From Dialister sp. UBA7295 (GTDB lineage Bacteria > Bacillota > Negativicutes > Veillonellales > Dialisteraceae): DNA of 42,836 nt. The stretch lies in the NCBI GenBank assembly GCA_002471975.1, contig DKQZ01000012.1, positions 21,940 through 64,775 of the forward strand, written 5' to 3'. Below the pieces are notes generated by a model. It was given only the letters and a program-made list of their open reading frames with translations. It had not been told where the DNA came from and made no database searches. A program made the position numbers and the translations under genes. Every line of letters begins with the position of its first letter. Within the stretch, counting starts at the first letter, position 1. This document shows positions 7,449-14,144 of the stretch, in pieces.

Positions 7449-8126
7449 CTATTCATTCCATTTCTTTTCTAAATACTGGGCCGCTTTCGACAGGGGATAG
7501 CAGGCGATGAAGTAAAGGAAGAAGATGGTCCCGTAAATCCACAGGGGCGCATCGGGAACGGTATAGCGGTTAGCCTCGATAATCTGCTGGCCGATTTTCA
7601 GCATTTCCACTACCCCGATCATGACGATGAGGGAAGTGGTCTTGATGATTCGGGTGAAAAGGTTGATAGCCGGCGGAATCAGGCGGCGCAGGGACTGGGG
7701 AATAATGATGAACCGGTACATCTGCCATCGAGAAAGGCCCAGGGCTTCGGCGCTTTCATACTGGCTTTTCGGGATGGAAATCAATGCCCCGCGGACGAGA
7801 TCGCCCATTTCGGCAGCTCCCCAGAGGATGAAGACTGCCACGGCCACTTTGAATCCTGAAATATCGATACCCAGAGCTTTCGTGACGCCAAAGTAACCGA
7901 TAAAGAGGAGGACCAGCTGGGGCATGACCCGGATGAATTCCAGATAAATTCTGGAAATAATGCGGGCCGGCCAGTTTTTCATGGCCATGATGAGGCCTGT
8001 GAAAAGTCCTAAAATGATAGATCCCGCCACGGTCAGGAGAGATACTTCCACCGTGATCCACAGGCCTCCCAATAGCCGGATACCGTTGGATCCATCAAAG
8101 AGCACTCGAATTCCCAAATCTTCCAT
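7449..8126 (-). CDS. polar amino-acid ABC transporter permease 2 (HisM family)
   Basis: An inner-membrane subunit of about 225 residues with five or so hydrophobic helices. The typical HisM-family inner loop is present: SAEALGLSRWQMYRFIIIPQSLRRLIPP, the EAA-type motif that docks on the ATPase. The start at 8126 (MEDLGIRV) is chosen because AAGGAAG lies about 8 bases upstream; the frame is open further to 8216 but lacks a ribosome site there. It overlaps the 3' end of permease 1 by 32 bases, suggesting translational coupling. Confidence 0.9.
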   Translation of the reverse strand: MEDLGIRVLFDGSNGIRLLGGLWITVEVSLLTVAGSIILGLFTGLIMAMKNWPARIISRIYLEFIRVMPQLVLLFIGYFGVTKALGIDISGFKVAVAVFILWGAAEMGDLVRGALISIPKSQYESAEALGLSRWQMYRFIIIPQSLRRLIPPAINLFTRIIKTTSLIVMIGVVEMLKIGQQIIEANRYTVPDAPLWIYGTIFFLYFIACYPLSKAAQYLEKKWNE

Positions 8127-8766
8127 AGCGAAGCTTCCTTTCCAGAATGCTGGCCCCAATGGAGATGGGGAGCAGGATAATGAGGTACGCAATGACGAGC
8201 ATCCAGAGGGTTTCATCGGTTTTGTAATAAAGTCCGATCAGATCCTTGGCGACGTACATGAGGTCCGGCACGGCGCACACCGAGAAGACCGACGTTTCCT
8301 TGATGAGGAAAAGCACGTTGGCGCAAAGGGGCGGGATGGATACGGTGAAGGTCTGGGGGATGATGATGAACCGCATGATCTGAACTTTCGTGAGTCCCAG
8401 GGCTTCGGCCGACTCCGTCTGGGAGAAGGGAATCGATTCCAGTCCGCTCCGGAAGGCTTCGGCCATGTAGGAAGTCCCCAGGAAGGCAAGTCCGATGGTG
8501 GCACAAACTTCTCCGGAAATGTGGATTCCCAGCTTCGGAAGGCCGAAGTAGAGGAAAAAGAGCTGGACCAGAAGGGGCGTATTTCTTGAAAGTTCAATAT
8601 AAGCGCCGCATATTCCCGTGAGTATGGGAATCTTATGGTATCGTATGATGCTCATGGCCAGGCCCAGCACCAGGGATATGGCGATTCCCATGAGGCCTAT
8701 ATAAAGGGTAATGCCTGCAGCCTCCACAAAGAGGGGGGCATACTGAATCATGTAGTCAAAGTCCAA
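8095..8766 (-). CDS. polar amino-acid ABC transporter permease 1 (HisM family), TTG start
   Basis: First structural gene of the operon; 223 residues. The N-terminal helix reads YMIQYAPLFVEAAGITLYIGL. The docking loop is SAEALGLTKVQIMRFIIIPQTF, paralogous to that of permease 2. The start codon is TTG at 8766: GGAGG ends 5 bases before it, while the nearest ATG (8751) is 20 bases from that site. The GGAGG follows directly on the U-run of an intrinsic terminator, so expression depends on read-through of that terminator. See the leader peptide at 8832-8963. Confidence 0.9.
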   Translation of the reverse strand: MDFDYMIQYAPLFVEAAGITLYIGLMGIAISLVLGLAMSIIRYHKIPILTGICGAYIELSRNTPLLVQLFFLYFGLPKLGIHISGEVCATIGLAFLGTSYMAEAFRSGLESIPFSQTESAEALGLTKVQIMRFIIIPQTFTVSIPPLCANVLFLIKETSVFSVCAVPDLMYVAKDLIGLYYKTDETLWMLVIAYLIILLPISIGASILERKLRYGRFGNSSAL

Positions 8767-8781
8767 GATATCCTCCGGAAT

Positions 8782-8813
8782 AAAAAAATCCCGGAAGCGT
8801 GCGCTTCCGGGAT
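8782..8813 (-). terminator. attenuator terminator in the leader of the amino-acid ABC operon
   Basis: On the minus strand ATCCCGGAAGC and GCTTCCGGGAT form an 11-base-pair perfect stem around a 4-base loop (GCAC), followed by seven T's. It ends a few bases before the GGAGG of permease 1 and starts 18 bases after the leader-peptide stop. Its position between leader ORF and first structural gene marks it as an attenuator rather than a gene-end terminator. Confidence 0.93.
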
Positions 8814-8951
8814 GGAATTCTTCTGGTGACTTTACACCGTTCGATGAATTTCCTTACAAAGCCTTCCATGAGACTTTGATTCAGAGGCACACGCAAAATA
8901 GCTATGGCAGCAGCAGCAAGCCATAGGACAGCAGCAACAAATTGCGTATGC
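8797..8951 (-). promoter_or_regulatory. three mutually exclusive pairing segments of a cysteine attenuator
   Basis: Segment 1 (8942-8951, RNA GCAUACGCAA) can pair over 10 bases with segment 2 (8887-8896, RNA UUGCGUGUGC), with one G-U pair. Segment 2 can instead pair with segment 3 (8797-8804, RNA GCGCACGC), which is the loop and inner stem of the terminator. That pairing has 8 pairs with one G-U, then a mismatch and four more pairs to 8809/8882. The two Cys-codon runs (8928-8939 and 8907-8918) lie between segments 1 and 2. A further 7-pair hairpin, CTATGGC/GCCATAG at 8902-8926, holds most of the second run in its loop and could pause polymerase. A ribosome stalled on Cys codons would cover segment 1 and free segment 2 to disrupt the terminator. 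Confidence 0.85.
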
Positions 8952-8963
8952 TTCAAAGCTCAT
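8832..8963 (-). CDS. cysteine-rich leader peptide (43 residues) of a transcription attenuator
   Basis: Translated at low cysteine supply, this peptide would stall ribosomes and switch on the downstream amino-acid ABC operon. It starts MSFEAYAI, then has four Cys codons (9-12), PMA, and four more Cys codons (16-19). Single Cys codons are at 25 and 36. Ten of 43 residues are Cys, far above chance. AAAGGAG lies 8 bases before the ATG, and a consensus promoter lies just upstream. The stop is 18 bases from the attenuator terminator. The rest of the peptide (ending KEIHRTV) has no recognisable domain, so the peptide itself is probably unimportant and its codons are the sensor. Alternatively it could be a small metal-binding Cys protein, but the RNA pairing makes this less likely. 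Confidence 0.88.
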   Translation of the reverse strand: MSFEAYAICCCCPMACCCCHSYFACASESKSHGRLCKEIHRTV

Positions 8964-8999
8964 GAAGAAGTCTCCTTTCATCTCATTCAGATTTTCCTC

Positions 9000-9028
9000 A
9001 TCATAGCATGATGAATCTGCACTGTCAA
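9000..9028 (-). promoter_or_regulatory. promoter of the Cys-leader/ABC operon
   Basis: On the minus strand, TTGACA (9023-9028), a 17-base spacer and TATGAT (9000-9005). The leader RNA would start near 8993. An AATCGATT dyad lies at 9041-9048, a few bases upstream of the -35. The rest of the divergent spacer (9050-9198) shows nothing further. Confidence 0.85.
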
Positions 9029-9198
9029 GACTGATTTTGTAATCGATTGTAAACAGGAAAGGGAAAGTATGATTTGAAAGAATAAAAAACAAAGGGATTT
9101 ATCGAAGATAATCATGATTGAGATTTGCGCCATTGTTATCCGCAAAGAGGAAGGAATGAAAGGAAGCCCTGCCGGTGTCTTCCGTTCCGGGGGTATGC

Positions 9199-9227
9199 TT
9201 GACAGGGAAATGTTAACGTGCTATATT
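9199..9227 (+). promoter_or_regulatory. promoter of the T-box/DAACS transcript
   Basis: TTGACA (9199-9204), 17-base spacer, TATATT (9222-9227). The transcript would begin close to the base of T-box stem I. Confidence 0.85.
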
Positions 9228-9235
9228 ATTTAAGC

Positions 9236-9473
9236 TTGATGCAATGAAGAAAGAGAGTAGGTCTCCCGAAAAATCAGCGAGCCCGGAGAGTGAAAGCGGG
9301 CAGGGATGCTGAAGTGCATTTCCGAGCATGGAAGGCGGAATGAAGTATGCCTTCCCGGGACTTCCCGATACAGAAGAAAGTTTCAAAAGAAACTGTGGAG
9401 GCAGGACCGGCGACGGTTTTGCGAATCCGGGTGGAATCACGAGTCTCTCGTCCCGTTGGGGCGGGATTTTTTT
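9236..9473 (+). promoter_or_regulatory. T-box riboswitch, predicted tRNA-Cys specific
   Basis: Stem I can be drawn with basal pairs ATGC (9239-9242)/GCAT (9326-9329) and a kink-turn with GA on both strands. A second stem GAAA (9249-9252)/TTTC (9319-9322) and the AGTA specifier-loop element (9256-9259) follow. The 3' side reads GAAG-UGC-A, so the specifier is UGC (9315-9317), Cys. The T-box sequence is GGGTGGAATCACGAG (9429-9443). Its UGGA would pair with UCCA, and tRNA-Cys is the tRNA with U73, so two independent contacts agree. A TCCCG/CGGGA terminator with seven T's ends at 9473. The downstream gene is an amino-acid symporter, consistent with control of cysteine or cystine uptake. Confidence 0.82.
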
Positions 9474-9524
9474 ATTTTGGAAATAGAATCTCCCGGTGAA
9501 TCTATTTCTTTACAGGAGGTTTTC

Positions 9525-10826
9525 ATGAACGAAAATGGGGAAGTCCGGGCTGCTGCCAAGAAGGCCATGGACGCAAACAAAAAGAGCCGGCAGGGGAGAC
9601 AGTTCATGCTGTGGATCCTGGCTCTGGTCATTGGTGCCGTTCTGGGATGGCTCGGCATCAAACCGCTCAATGATTTATTTACTTTTATTGCTACCGTATT
9701 TACGAGACTTTTCCAGTTCATCGCCGTGCCGACGATTGCTTTGGCTGTCATTACGACTCTGGCCCAGCTCGGGGCCAAAAAGGAAACGGGCCGCATTTTT
9801 GCTCATGCCGTGACTTACACACTTTTGACTACCATCTGTGCGGCAGCCATCGGCCTTGCCATGTATCTCTGGGTGGCTCCGGGAAATCTTCCGGCCGATA
9901 TCGTAGGTGCCGGGGCTTCCAATGTGCCAAAGAATCTGGGTCATCTCTCCTATTATGACCATATCCTTTCCGTCATTCCGAACAATCTCCTCCAACCCTT
10001 CCTGTCCGGAAACGTTCTGGCCGTCATGCTGATTGCCGCTTCTTTCGGCCTGGGCCTTGCCTTTATGCCGAAGACGGAAAACAGGGAAGTCCTCATGAAG
10101 GGAATCCTTGGCTTCCAGGAACTCCTTTTCACCCTGATTCGCGCCCTCCTCTTTGTACTCCCTGTGGGGATCCTTGCCTTTTCTGCCCAGCTTTCCGCCC
10201 AGATTGAAGCAGGCGTCATCGTAGGAGCTCTGGGGAAATATACCCTGGTCATTATGGCCAGCAACTGCATTCAGTTCTTCATCGTGCTTCCGATTTTCCT
10301 CGTATTCCGCGGGCTGAATCCTCTGGACGTATTCCGCAAAATGTCCCCGGCCATTGCCGTAGCCCTTTTCACCAAGAGCTCTGCCGGAACTCTTCCGGTC
10401 ACCCTGGCATCGGCCGAACACAATATGAAGGCCAATCCTTCCGTGTCCCGCTTTGTCCTTCCAATCTGTACGACCATCAATATGAATGGCTGCGCTGCAT
10501 TTATTCTCGTCACCTCTCTTTTCCTTATGCAGAATGCAGGATTTGAACTATCCATGACCACCATGATCACCTGGCTTTTCGTGGCCGTCCTCGCAGCTGT
10601 AGGAAATGCGGGAGTCCCCATGGGCTGCTATTTCCTGACTCTGTCCCTTATGAGCGGTATCGGGGCCCCCATTGGCATCATGGGTGTCATTCTTCCGATT
10701 TATACGATTATCGATATGATTGAAACCGCTGAAAACGTTTGGTCCGACTCCTGCGTATGCGCCATGACCGATCATGACCTGAAGGGAAAAATCGATGACC
10801 CCGGAGTGCAGGGAGAAGCGGCGTGA
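9525..10826 (+). CDS. dicarboxylate/amino acid:cation symporter (DAACS), probable cysteine/cystine or small neutral amino acid uptake
   Basis: A sodium- or proton-coupled amino-acid importer of the GltP/SstT/TcyP superfamily. The start at 9525 (433 residues) has GGAGG five bases upstream; upstream frame lies inside the T-box. Family landmarks are FTKSSAGTLPV (HP1), INMNGCA in place of the usual NMDGT, and DMIETAEN in helix 8. In GltPh the helix-8 motif is D-x-x-R-T-x-x-N, with Arg binding the acidic side chain; here Arg is Glu, as I recall for the serine/threonine transporter SstT. That argues against glutamate/aspartate and for a small neutral substrate. The Cys T-box ahead of it makes cysteine or cystine the best guess. 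The gene is divergent from the Cys-attenuated ABC operon. Confidence 0.85.
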   Translation: MNENGEVRAAAKKAMDANKKSRQGRQFMLWILALVIGAVLGWLGIKPLNDLFTFIATVFTRLFQFIAVPTIALAVITTLAQLGAKKETGRIFAHAVTYTLLTTICAAAIGLAMYLWVAPGNLPADIVGAGASNVPKNLGHLSYYDHILSVIPNNLLQPFLSGNVLAVMLIAASFGLGLAFMPKTENREVLMKGILGFQELLFTLIRALLFVLPVGILAFSAQLSAQIEAGVIVGALGKYTLVIMASNCIQFFIVLPIFLVFRGLNPLDVFRKMSPAIAVALFTKSSAGTLPVTLASAEHNMKANPSVSRFVLPICTTINMNGCAAFILVTSLFLMQNAGFELSMTTMITWLFVAVLAAVGNAGVPMGCYFLTLSLMSGIGAPIGIMGVILPIYTIIDMIETAENVWSDSCVCAMTDHDLKGKIDDPGVQGEAA

Positions 10827-10830
10827 GAAA

Positions 10831-10870
10831 TAGTGAAAAGTGATAAGTGGTAAGTGGTAAGTGATAAGTG
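10831..10870. repeat. 7-base tandem repeat (GTGATAA/GTGGTAA)
   Basis: Consecutive AGTGATA/AGTGGTA units have a strict 7-base period. A second array (AACTGCG, AACTGAA, AACTGAT units) lies at 10936-10964. A short array of the same GTGATAA type is at 24430-24451. Confidence 0.75.
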
Positions 10871-10874
10871 TTGG

Positions 10875-10906
10875 TGGCGCCTTAAAATCATAGAGGCGCC
10901 ATTTTT
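10875..10906 (+). terminator. terminator of the DAACS gene
   Basis: TGGCGCC (10875-10881) pairs with GGCGCCA (10895-10901), then TTTTTAT. Confidence 0.85.
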
Positions 10907-10964
10907 ATATTTCCGGAAATGATTTTACCTTCACCGAGAACTGCGAACTGAAAACTGATAACTA

Positions 10965-10998
10965 AAAAGCACCGATTGCTTTCCAGTCGGTGCTTTTG
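10965..10998 (-). terminator. terminator of the URO-D family gene
   Basis: AAAAGCACCGA (10965-10975) pairs with TCGGTGCTTTT (10987-10997). Read on the minus strand it ends in a T run. Confidence 0.85.
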
Positions 10999-11014
10999 AT
11001 TTGTACTTTTATTA

Positions 11015-12025
11015 TTACAGTTCCACTGCCTTGCGGAGGGCCAGGAGATTTTCTTCCGGCGCTTTCGGATTGACTACGCAGCCCGGGCCCAGGATGAGAC
11101 CTTTGCCTTCGACCTGATCAATGGCATCTTTGACGTGAGCCGTGATTTCTTCCGGTGTACCGTTCAGGATAATATCATCATACTGAAGGACTCCGTCCAC
11201 AAAGTAGGGGGCAGACTTGATGCCGGCCAGGAGGCATTTGTCCGTGAGCTCCCGGGCTTCTTTCAGGCTCGGCCAGGTATGGCGGTCATGCCAGTTGATA
11301 CAGTTGATGGGATATTCGGCGATTTCATTGAAATACACGTCATTGCCATGGATGTGGGCCGGATTGAACCAGGTTTTCTTCACGTAGGAATTGATGACCT
11401 GGAGATCATAAAATTCGCCGAATTCTTCAAATTCCTTCAGGTTCATTACGTTTCTTGATGCATTCTGGGTGGCAAAGAAGAATCCGTCCACGCCGGCATC
11501 GATATTGTAATGAACGAAATCAATGGTGGTCGCCGTAATGGCAGCCAGGGCATGATGGACGGCTTCCGGGAAATTGATCATATCCGTGAGGAGACGGTCG
11601 CCGGCCATCTTTTTCAGGGTGGAGAAAGGACTGAAAATGGTCTGGATAATGGGGGTGCCCGGAGTTCTGCGCTTTGAAAGTTCCCGCGCGAATTCGATCT
11701 GTTTGCCATAGGTCCCCATGATGGCGGGAATGGCTTTGAGGGTATCATAGTCAGCGGGAGCCTGAATGGCGAACCTCTTCACAATCGGTTCCTTATAGGG
11801 ATCGCAGTAAATGGTCACCTGGTTGCCAAAGTCCTGGGTACTGTACAGACCGAAGGGCATCATTTTGATATAGTCGAAATCATATTTTTCGGTAAGTTCC
11901 ACTTCTGCTTCTGCCAGGGAAATGGGGTCCTGGTCAAATTCGGAAAGGTGCATCCATGCCGCTACCGGTACATGGTCTACTTCTTTACCTTCCAAAGCAG
12001 CTCTCACGCGTTCCTCTCTAGTCAT
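11015..12025 (-). CDS. uroporphyrinogen decarboxylase (URO-D) superfamily protein, methyltransferase-like
   Basis: At 336 residues it has the TIM-barrel URO-D fold size. It starts MTREERVRAALEGKEVDHVPV and ends GLILGPGCVVNPKAPEENLLAL, both hallmarks of the MtaA/MtbA-like branch rather than HemE. Candidate metal ligands are the His residues of AHIHGND and the Cys of GPGC, but the exact His-x-Cys pattern of corrinoid methyltransferases is not visible. No heme genes or corrinoid proteins are adjacent. Function is therefore unknown; a corrinoid- or thiol-dependent methyl transfer or demethylation is the family-level guess. A GAAAGGAG site precedes the ATG at normal spacing. It is transcribed alone from the extended -10 promoter at 12062. 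Confidence 0.75.
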   Translation of the reverse strand: MTREERVRAALEGKEVDHVPVAAWMHLSEFDQDPISLAEAEVELTEKYDFDYIKMMPFGLYSTQDFGNQVTIYCDPYKEPIVKRFAIQAPADYDTLKAIPAIMGTYGKQIEFARELSKRRTPGTPIIQTIFSPFSTLKKMAGDRLLTDMINFPEAVHHALAAITATTIDFVHYNIDAGVDGFFFATQNASRNVMNLKEFEEFGEFYDLQVINSYVKKTWFNPAHIHGNDVYFNEIAEYPINCINWHDRHTWPSLKEARELTDKCLLAGIKSAPYFVDGVLQYDDIILNGTPEEITAHVKDAIDQVEGKGLILGPGCVVNPKAPEENLLALRKAVEL

Positions 12026-12061
12026 AGTACGTCTCCTTTCGAAAATGAATTCGTATGATTT

Positions 12062-12070
12062 ATTATAGCA
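12062..12070 (-). promoter_or_regulatory. extended -10 promoter of the URO-D family gene
   Basis: Minus strand TG-C-TATAAT; the -35 region is weak. Confidence 0.55.
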
Positions 12071-12093
12071 TACCTGTGTAAAGGGAATTAAAA

Positions 12094-12195
12094 CTTTTGA
12101 TGAAAGCAGGGAATAAAAGCTTTTGAATCGGGAGTGTCGTGGGTGCCGGGGTTGTCAGGAAAGTGTGCGCTCTGCGGGCGCAGTTATTGTATAGG
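12094..12195. repeat. dispersed intergenic repeat, copy C
   Basis: A third, more diverged copy of the element at 4495 and 5188. It shares GAATAAAAGCTTTTGAATCGGGA-like sequence, TGTCGTGGGTGCCGGG and a GTGC-rich hairpin (TGCGC 12166-12170 with GCGCA 12178-12182). Confidence 0.55.
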
Positions 12196-12256
12196 GATTC
12201 AGCTTTCAAATGGTCAGGGCGGCTGAGGGGCGAAGGAATGGGATTTCATGAAGATC

Positions 12257-12320
12257 GAAAACTGAAAACTGATTGCCGGCGGCTAACGGCTGGCAGCTAA
12301 CGGCTAACAACTAGCGGCTC
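12257..12320. repeat. mixed 7-base tandem repeat (AACTGAA then GGCTAAC units)
   Basis: The array passes from AAACTGA units to GGCTAAC, GGCTGGC and AGCTAAC units without breaking the 7-base period. This shows that the two repeat types belong to one family. Confidence 0.75.
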
Positions 12321-12371
12321 TTCTTCCTTGCCCCAGGGTCTTCTACAGTAGATATGCTTTTCTTAAAAAGG

Positions 12372-12377
12372 TATAAT
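12372..12377 (+). promoter_or_regulatory. -10 element ahead of the tandem membrane-protein genes
   Basis: Perfect TATAAT 29 bases before the start codon; no clear -35. Confidence 0.4.
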
Positions 12378-12405
12378 ATTTCCATACAGTGAAGGTGATT
12401 ATGGA

Positions 12406-14133
12406 ATGAATCTATATAAAGGCTGCCGGTGGATGGCGGCGCTCGTGGGATGTCTGTCCCTGCTCATGGGGTTCTGTGAATTTTATACATATCGCATCGG
12501 CTGGCATCCCGGGTCTACTCCCTGGAACCGGGAGGCACTGCTGCATGGTTCGGATGTGCCTTTTATCATGGCTTTCGGGGCTGTGACCTTTGTATGCCTG
12601 TCTATTCTTTTAAAAATGCTGGGACCGGTGCCGGTGCTTTCTGAAAAGCCGGGGCCTGACGGGAAGCCCACGGATGCGCCTTTTGCGTTTATCGTCTTTT
12701 TCCTGCTTCTCTGCTGGATGCCTTTTTTCCTCGTCTTTTATCCGGGAACGGGAATGAATGATACCACCGATATCATGCGGACCGGCATCTGGGCCACGGG
12801 GCAGCATACTTTTATTTACTGCATGTATATTTATGGCCTCACCCAGGCGTCGGATTTCCTTTTCCATACGACTTCCTATGGCATCGCGGCGGCGTCTCTC
12901 ATCCAGATGGTTCTCTTTGCCCTGGGCATTGCCTACTGCCTTTCCTGGCTCTACCGCAGGACGGGACGGATGTGGATTTCCATGATCCTTTCGCTCTATT
13001 ACGGCCTTCTGCCCATGATCTGCAATATGTCTTTTTCCAATGTGAAAGACGTGCTCTTTTCAGTCACCATTCTCCTCTGGGTGCCCCTCATTACGTCATT
13101 CGTGTCAGGATACAAGGAAAATGCCTGGCTGGGAAACCGGAGACTTTTCATCCTGGCCGGTCTTGGCATGATGCTCCTGAGAAATAACGGGATTTTCGTA
13201 TTTCTTGTGATGGTGCTCATTCTTTTATTTCTCATGAAGAGCATCCGCATGAATCTTCTTTTCACTTCAATCCTCATGATCGCCCTGGCCATTACGCCGG
13301 ATGTGGCGATCAAACAGATCCTGAACCTGCCCCAGCTTTTCCAGGAAAGGGTGGGGATTCCGCTCCAGCAGTTTTCAAGGGCCGTGGCCCTGGGGGCGCC
13401 TTTGACGAAAGAAGAGCAGGAGTATGCCATCCGCATGATGGTGCCGGGGATGATTGAAAAATGGTATGACCCGTTCACGGTGGACCTTATCAAGTGGAAC
13501 AGCAATTTCAATTTCCAATTCTTCAACAGCCATCCCGATGATTTCTGGAAAAACTGGAAATCCCTGGGCAGAAGAAATAAAGATATTTACGCCGATGCCT
13601 GGCTCTACGCCACTTATGGCTTCTGGGCCTTTCCTGCACCGGATGAAATGACCCAGTCCCGGTTTACCTGGGCTTTCACGGAGGAGGACCTGCGAAATGG
13701 CCTTTCCCCGGACCATAACAATGGCTATCAGACAGGCACCATTCATCCTTTCTTTGGGAAAGAAATACAGGAGAAGCTGGGACGGTACCTCTGGAAATAC
13801 AGCCGCTATCCCGGGGCAGGGACCTGCCTCTGGCTCACGCTTTCCCTGGGACTTCTGCTTTTTTACCGGAAGCAGTACACAAGGTTTCTGGTGCTCCTGC
13901 CGTCCTGTCTTCTCTGGGGGACTCTGATCCTTGCTGCTCCGGCGGCATTTGTTTATCGATATGTATATTTCTTCCCCTTATGCATGCCTTTCTTCATCCT
14001 GCTTCCCTTCCTGCCCAACGGTAGGTATGGCGAGACAAAATGGGCGGAAACGATGTTTCTGCAGAAGAAAGAAGAGGAAAAATTAGGAAATATTTCCAGA
14101 GCCGGTGACGGCTATACGCACTGGAAGGACTAA
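12406..14133 (+). CDS. polytopic membrane protein, DUF6020-like, paralog 1
   Basis: 575 residues with about a dozen hydrophobic segments and a charged C-terminal tail. I do not recognise a characterised function. A conserved loop reads FYPGTGMNDTTDIM near residue 115, followed by NNGIF, the segment LQQFSRAVALG, VDLIKWNSNF and a C-terminal PAAFVYRYVYFF. The next gene has every one of these motifs in the same order, so the two are tandem paralogs. The Asp in an external loop after an early helix is reminiscent of GT-C type glycosyltransferases, but this is inference only. The ATG follows GAAGGTGATT. It is co-directional with, and 11 bases from, the next gene. Confidence 0.7.
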   Translation: MNLYKGCRWMAALVGCLSLLMGFCEFYTYRIGWHPGSTPWNREALLHGSDVPFIMAFGAVTFVCLSILLKMLGPVPVLSEKPGPDGKPTDAPFAFIVFFLLLCWMPFFLVFYPGTGMNDTTDIMRTGIWATGQHTFIYCMYIYGLTQASDFLFHTTSYGIAAASLIQMVLFALGIAYCLSWLYRRTGRMWISMILSLYYGLLPMICNMSFSNVKDVLFSVTILLWVPLITSFVSGYKENAWLGNRRLFILAGLGMMLLRNNGIFVFLVMVLILLFLMKSIRMNLLFTSILMIALAITPDVAIKQILNLPQLFQERVGIPLQQFSRAVALGAPLTKEEQEYAIRMMVPGMIEKWYDPFTVDLIKWNSNFNFQFFNSHPDDFWKNWKSLGRRNKDIYADAWLYATYGFWAFPAPDEMTQSRFTWAFTEEDLRNGLSPDHNNGYQTGTIHPFFGKEIQEKLGRYLWKYSRYPGAGTCLWLTLSLGLLLFYRKQYTRFLVLLPSCLLWGTLILAAPAAFVYRYVYFFPLCMPFFILLPFLPNGRYGETKWAETMFLQKKEEEKLGNISRAGDGYTHWKD

Positions 14134-14144
14134 GAGGAGAGATT

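Noticed and set aside
9035..9051. Catabolite (cre-like) operator with TGTAATCGATTGTA near the ABC operon promoter
   Set aside because: The central AATCGATT dyad is present, but the outer arms do not match the cre consensus on both sides.
9306..9524. N-terminal extension of the DAACS gene to an upstream ATG
   Set aside because: The extension runs through the T-box and its terminator; the GGAGG-supported start is at 9525.
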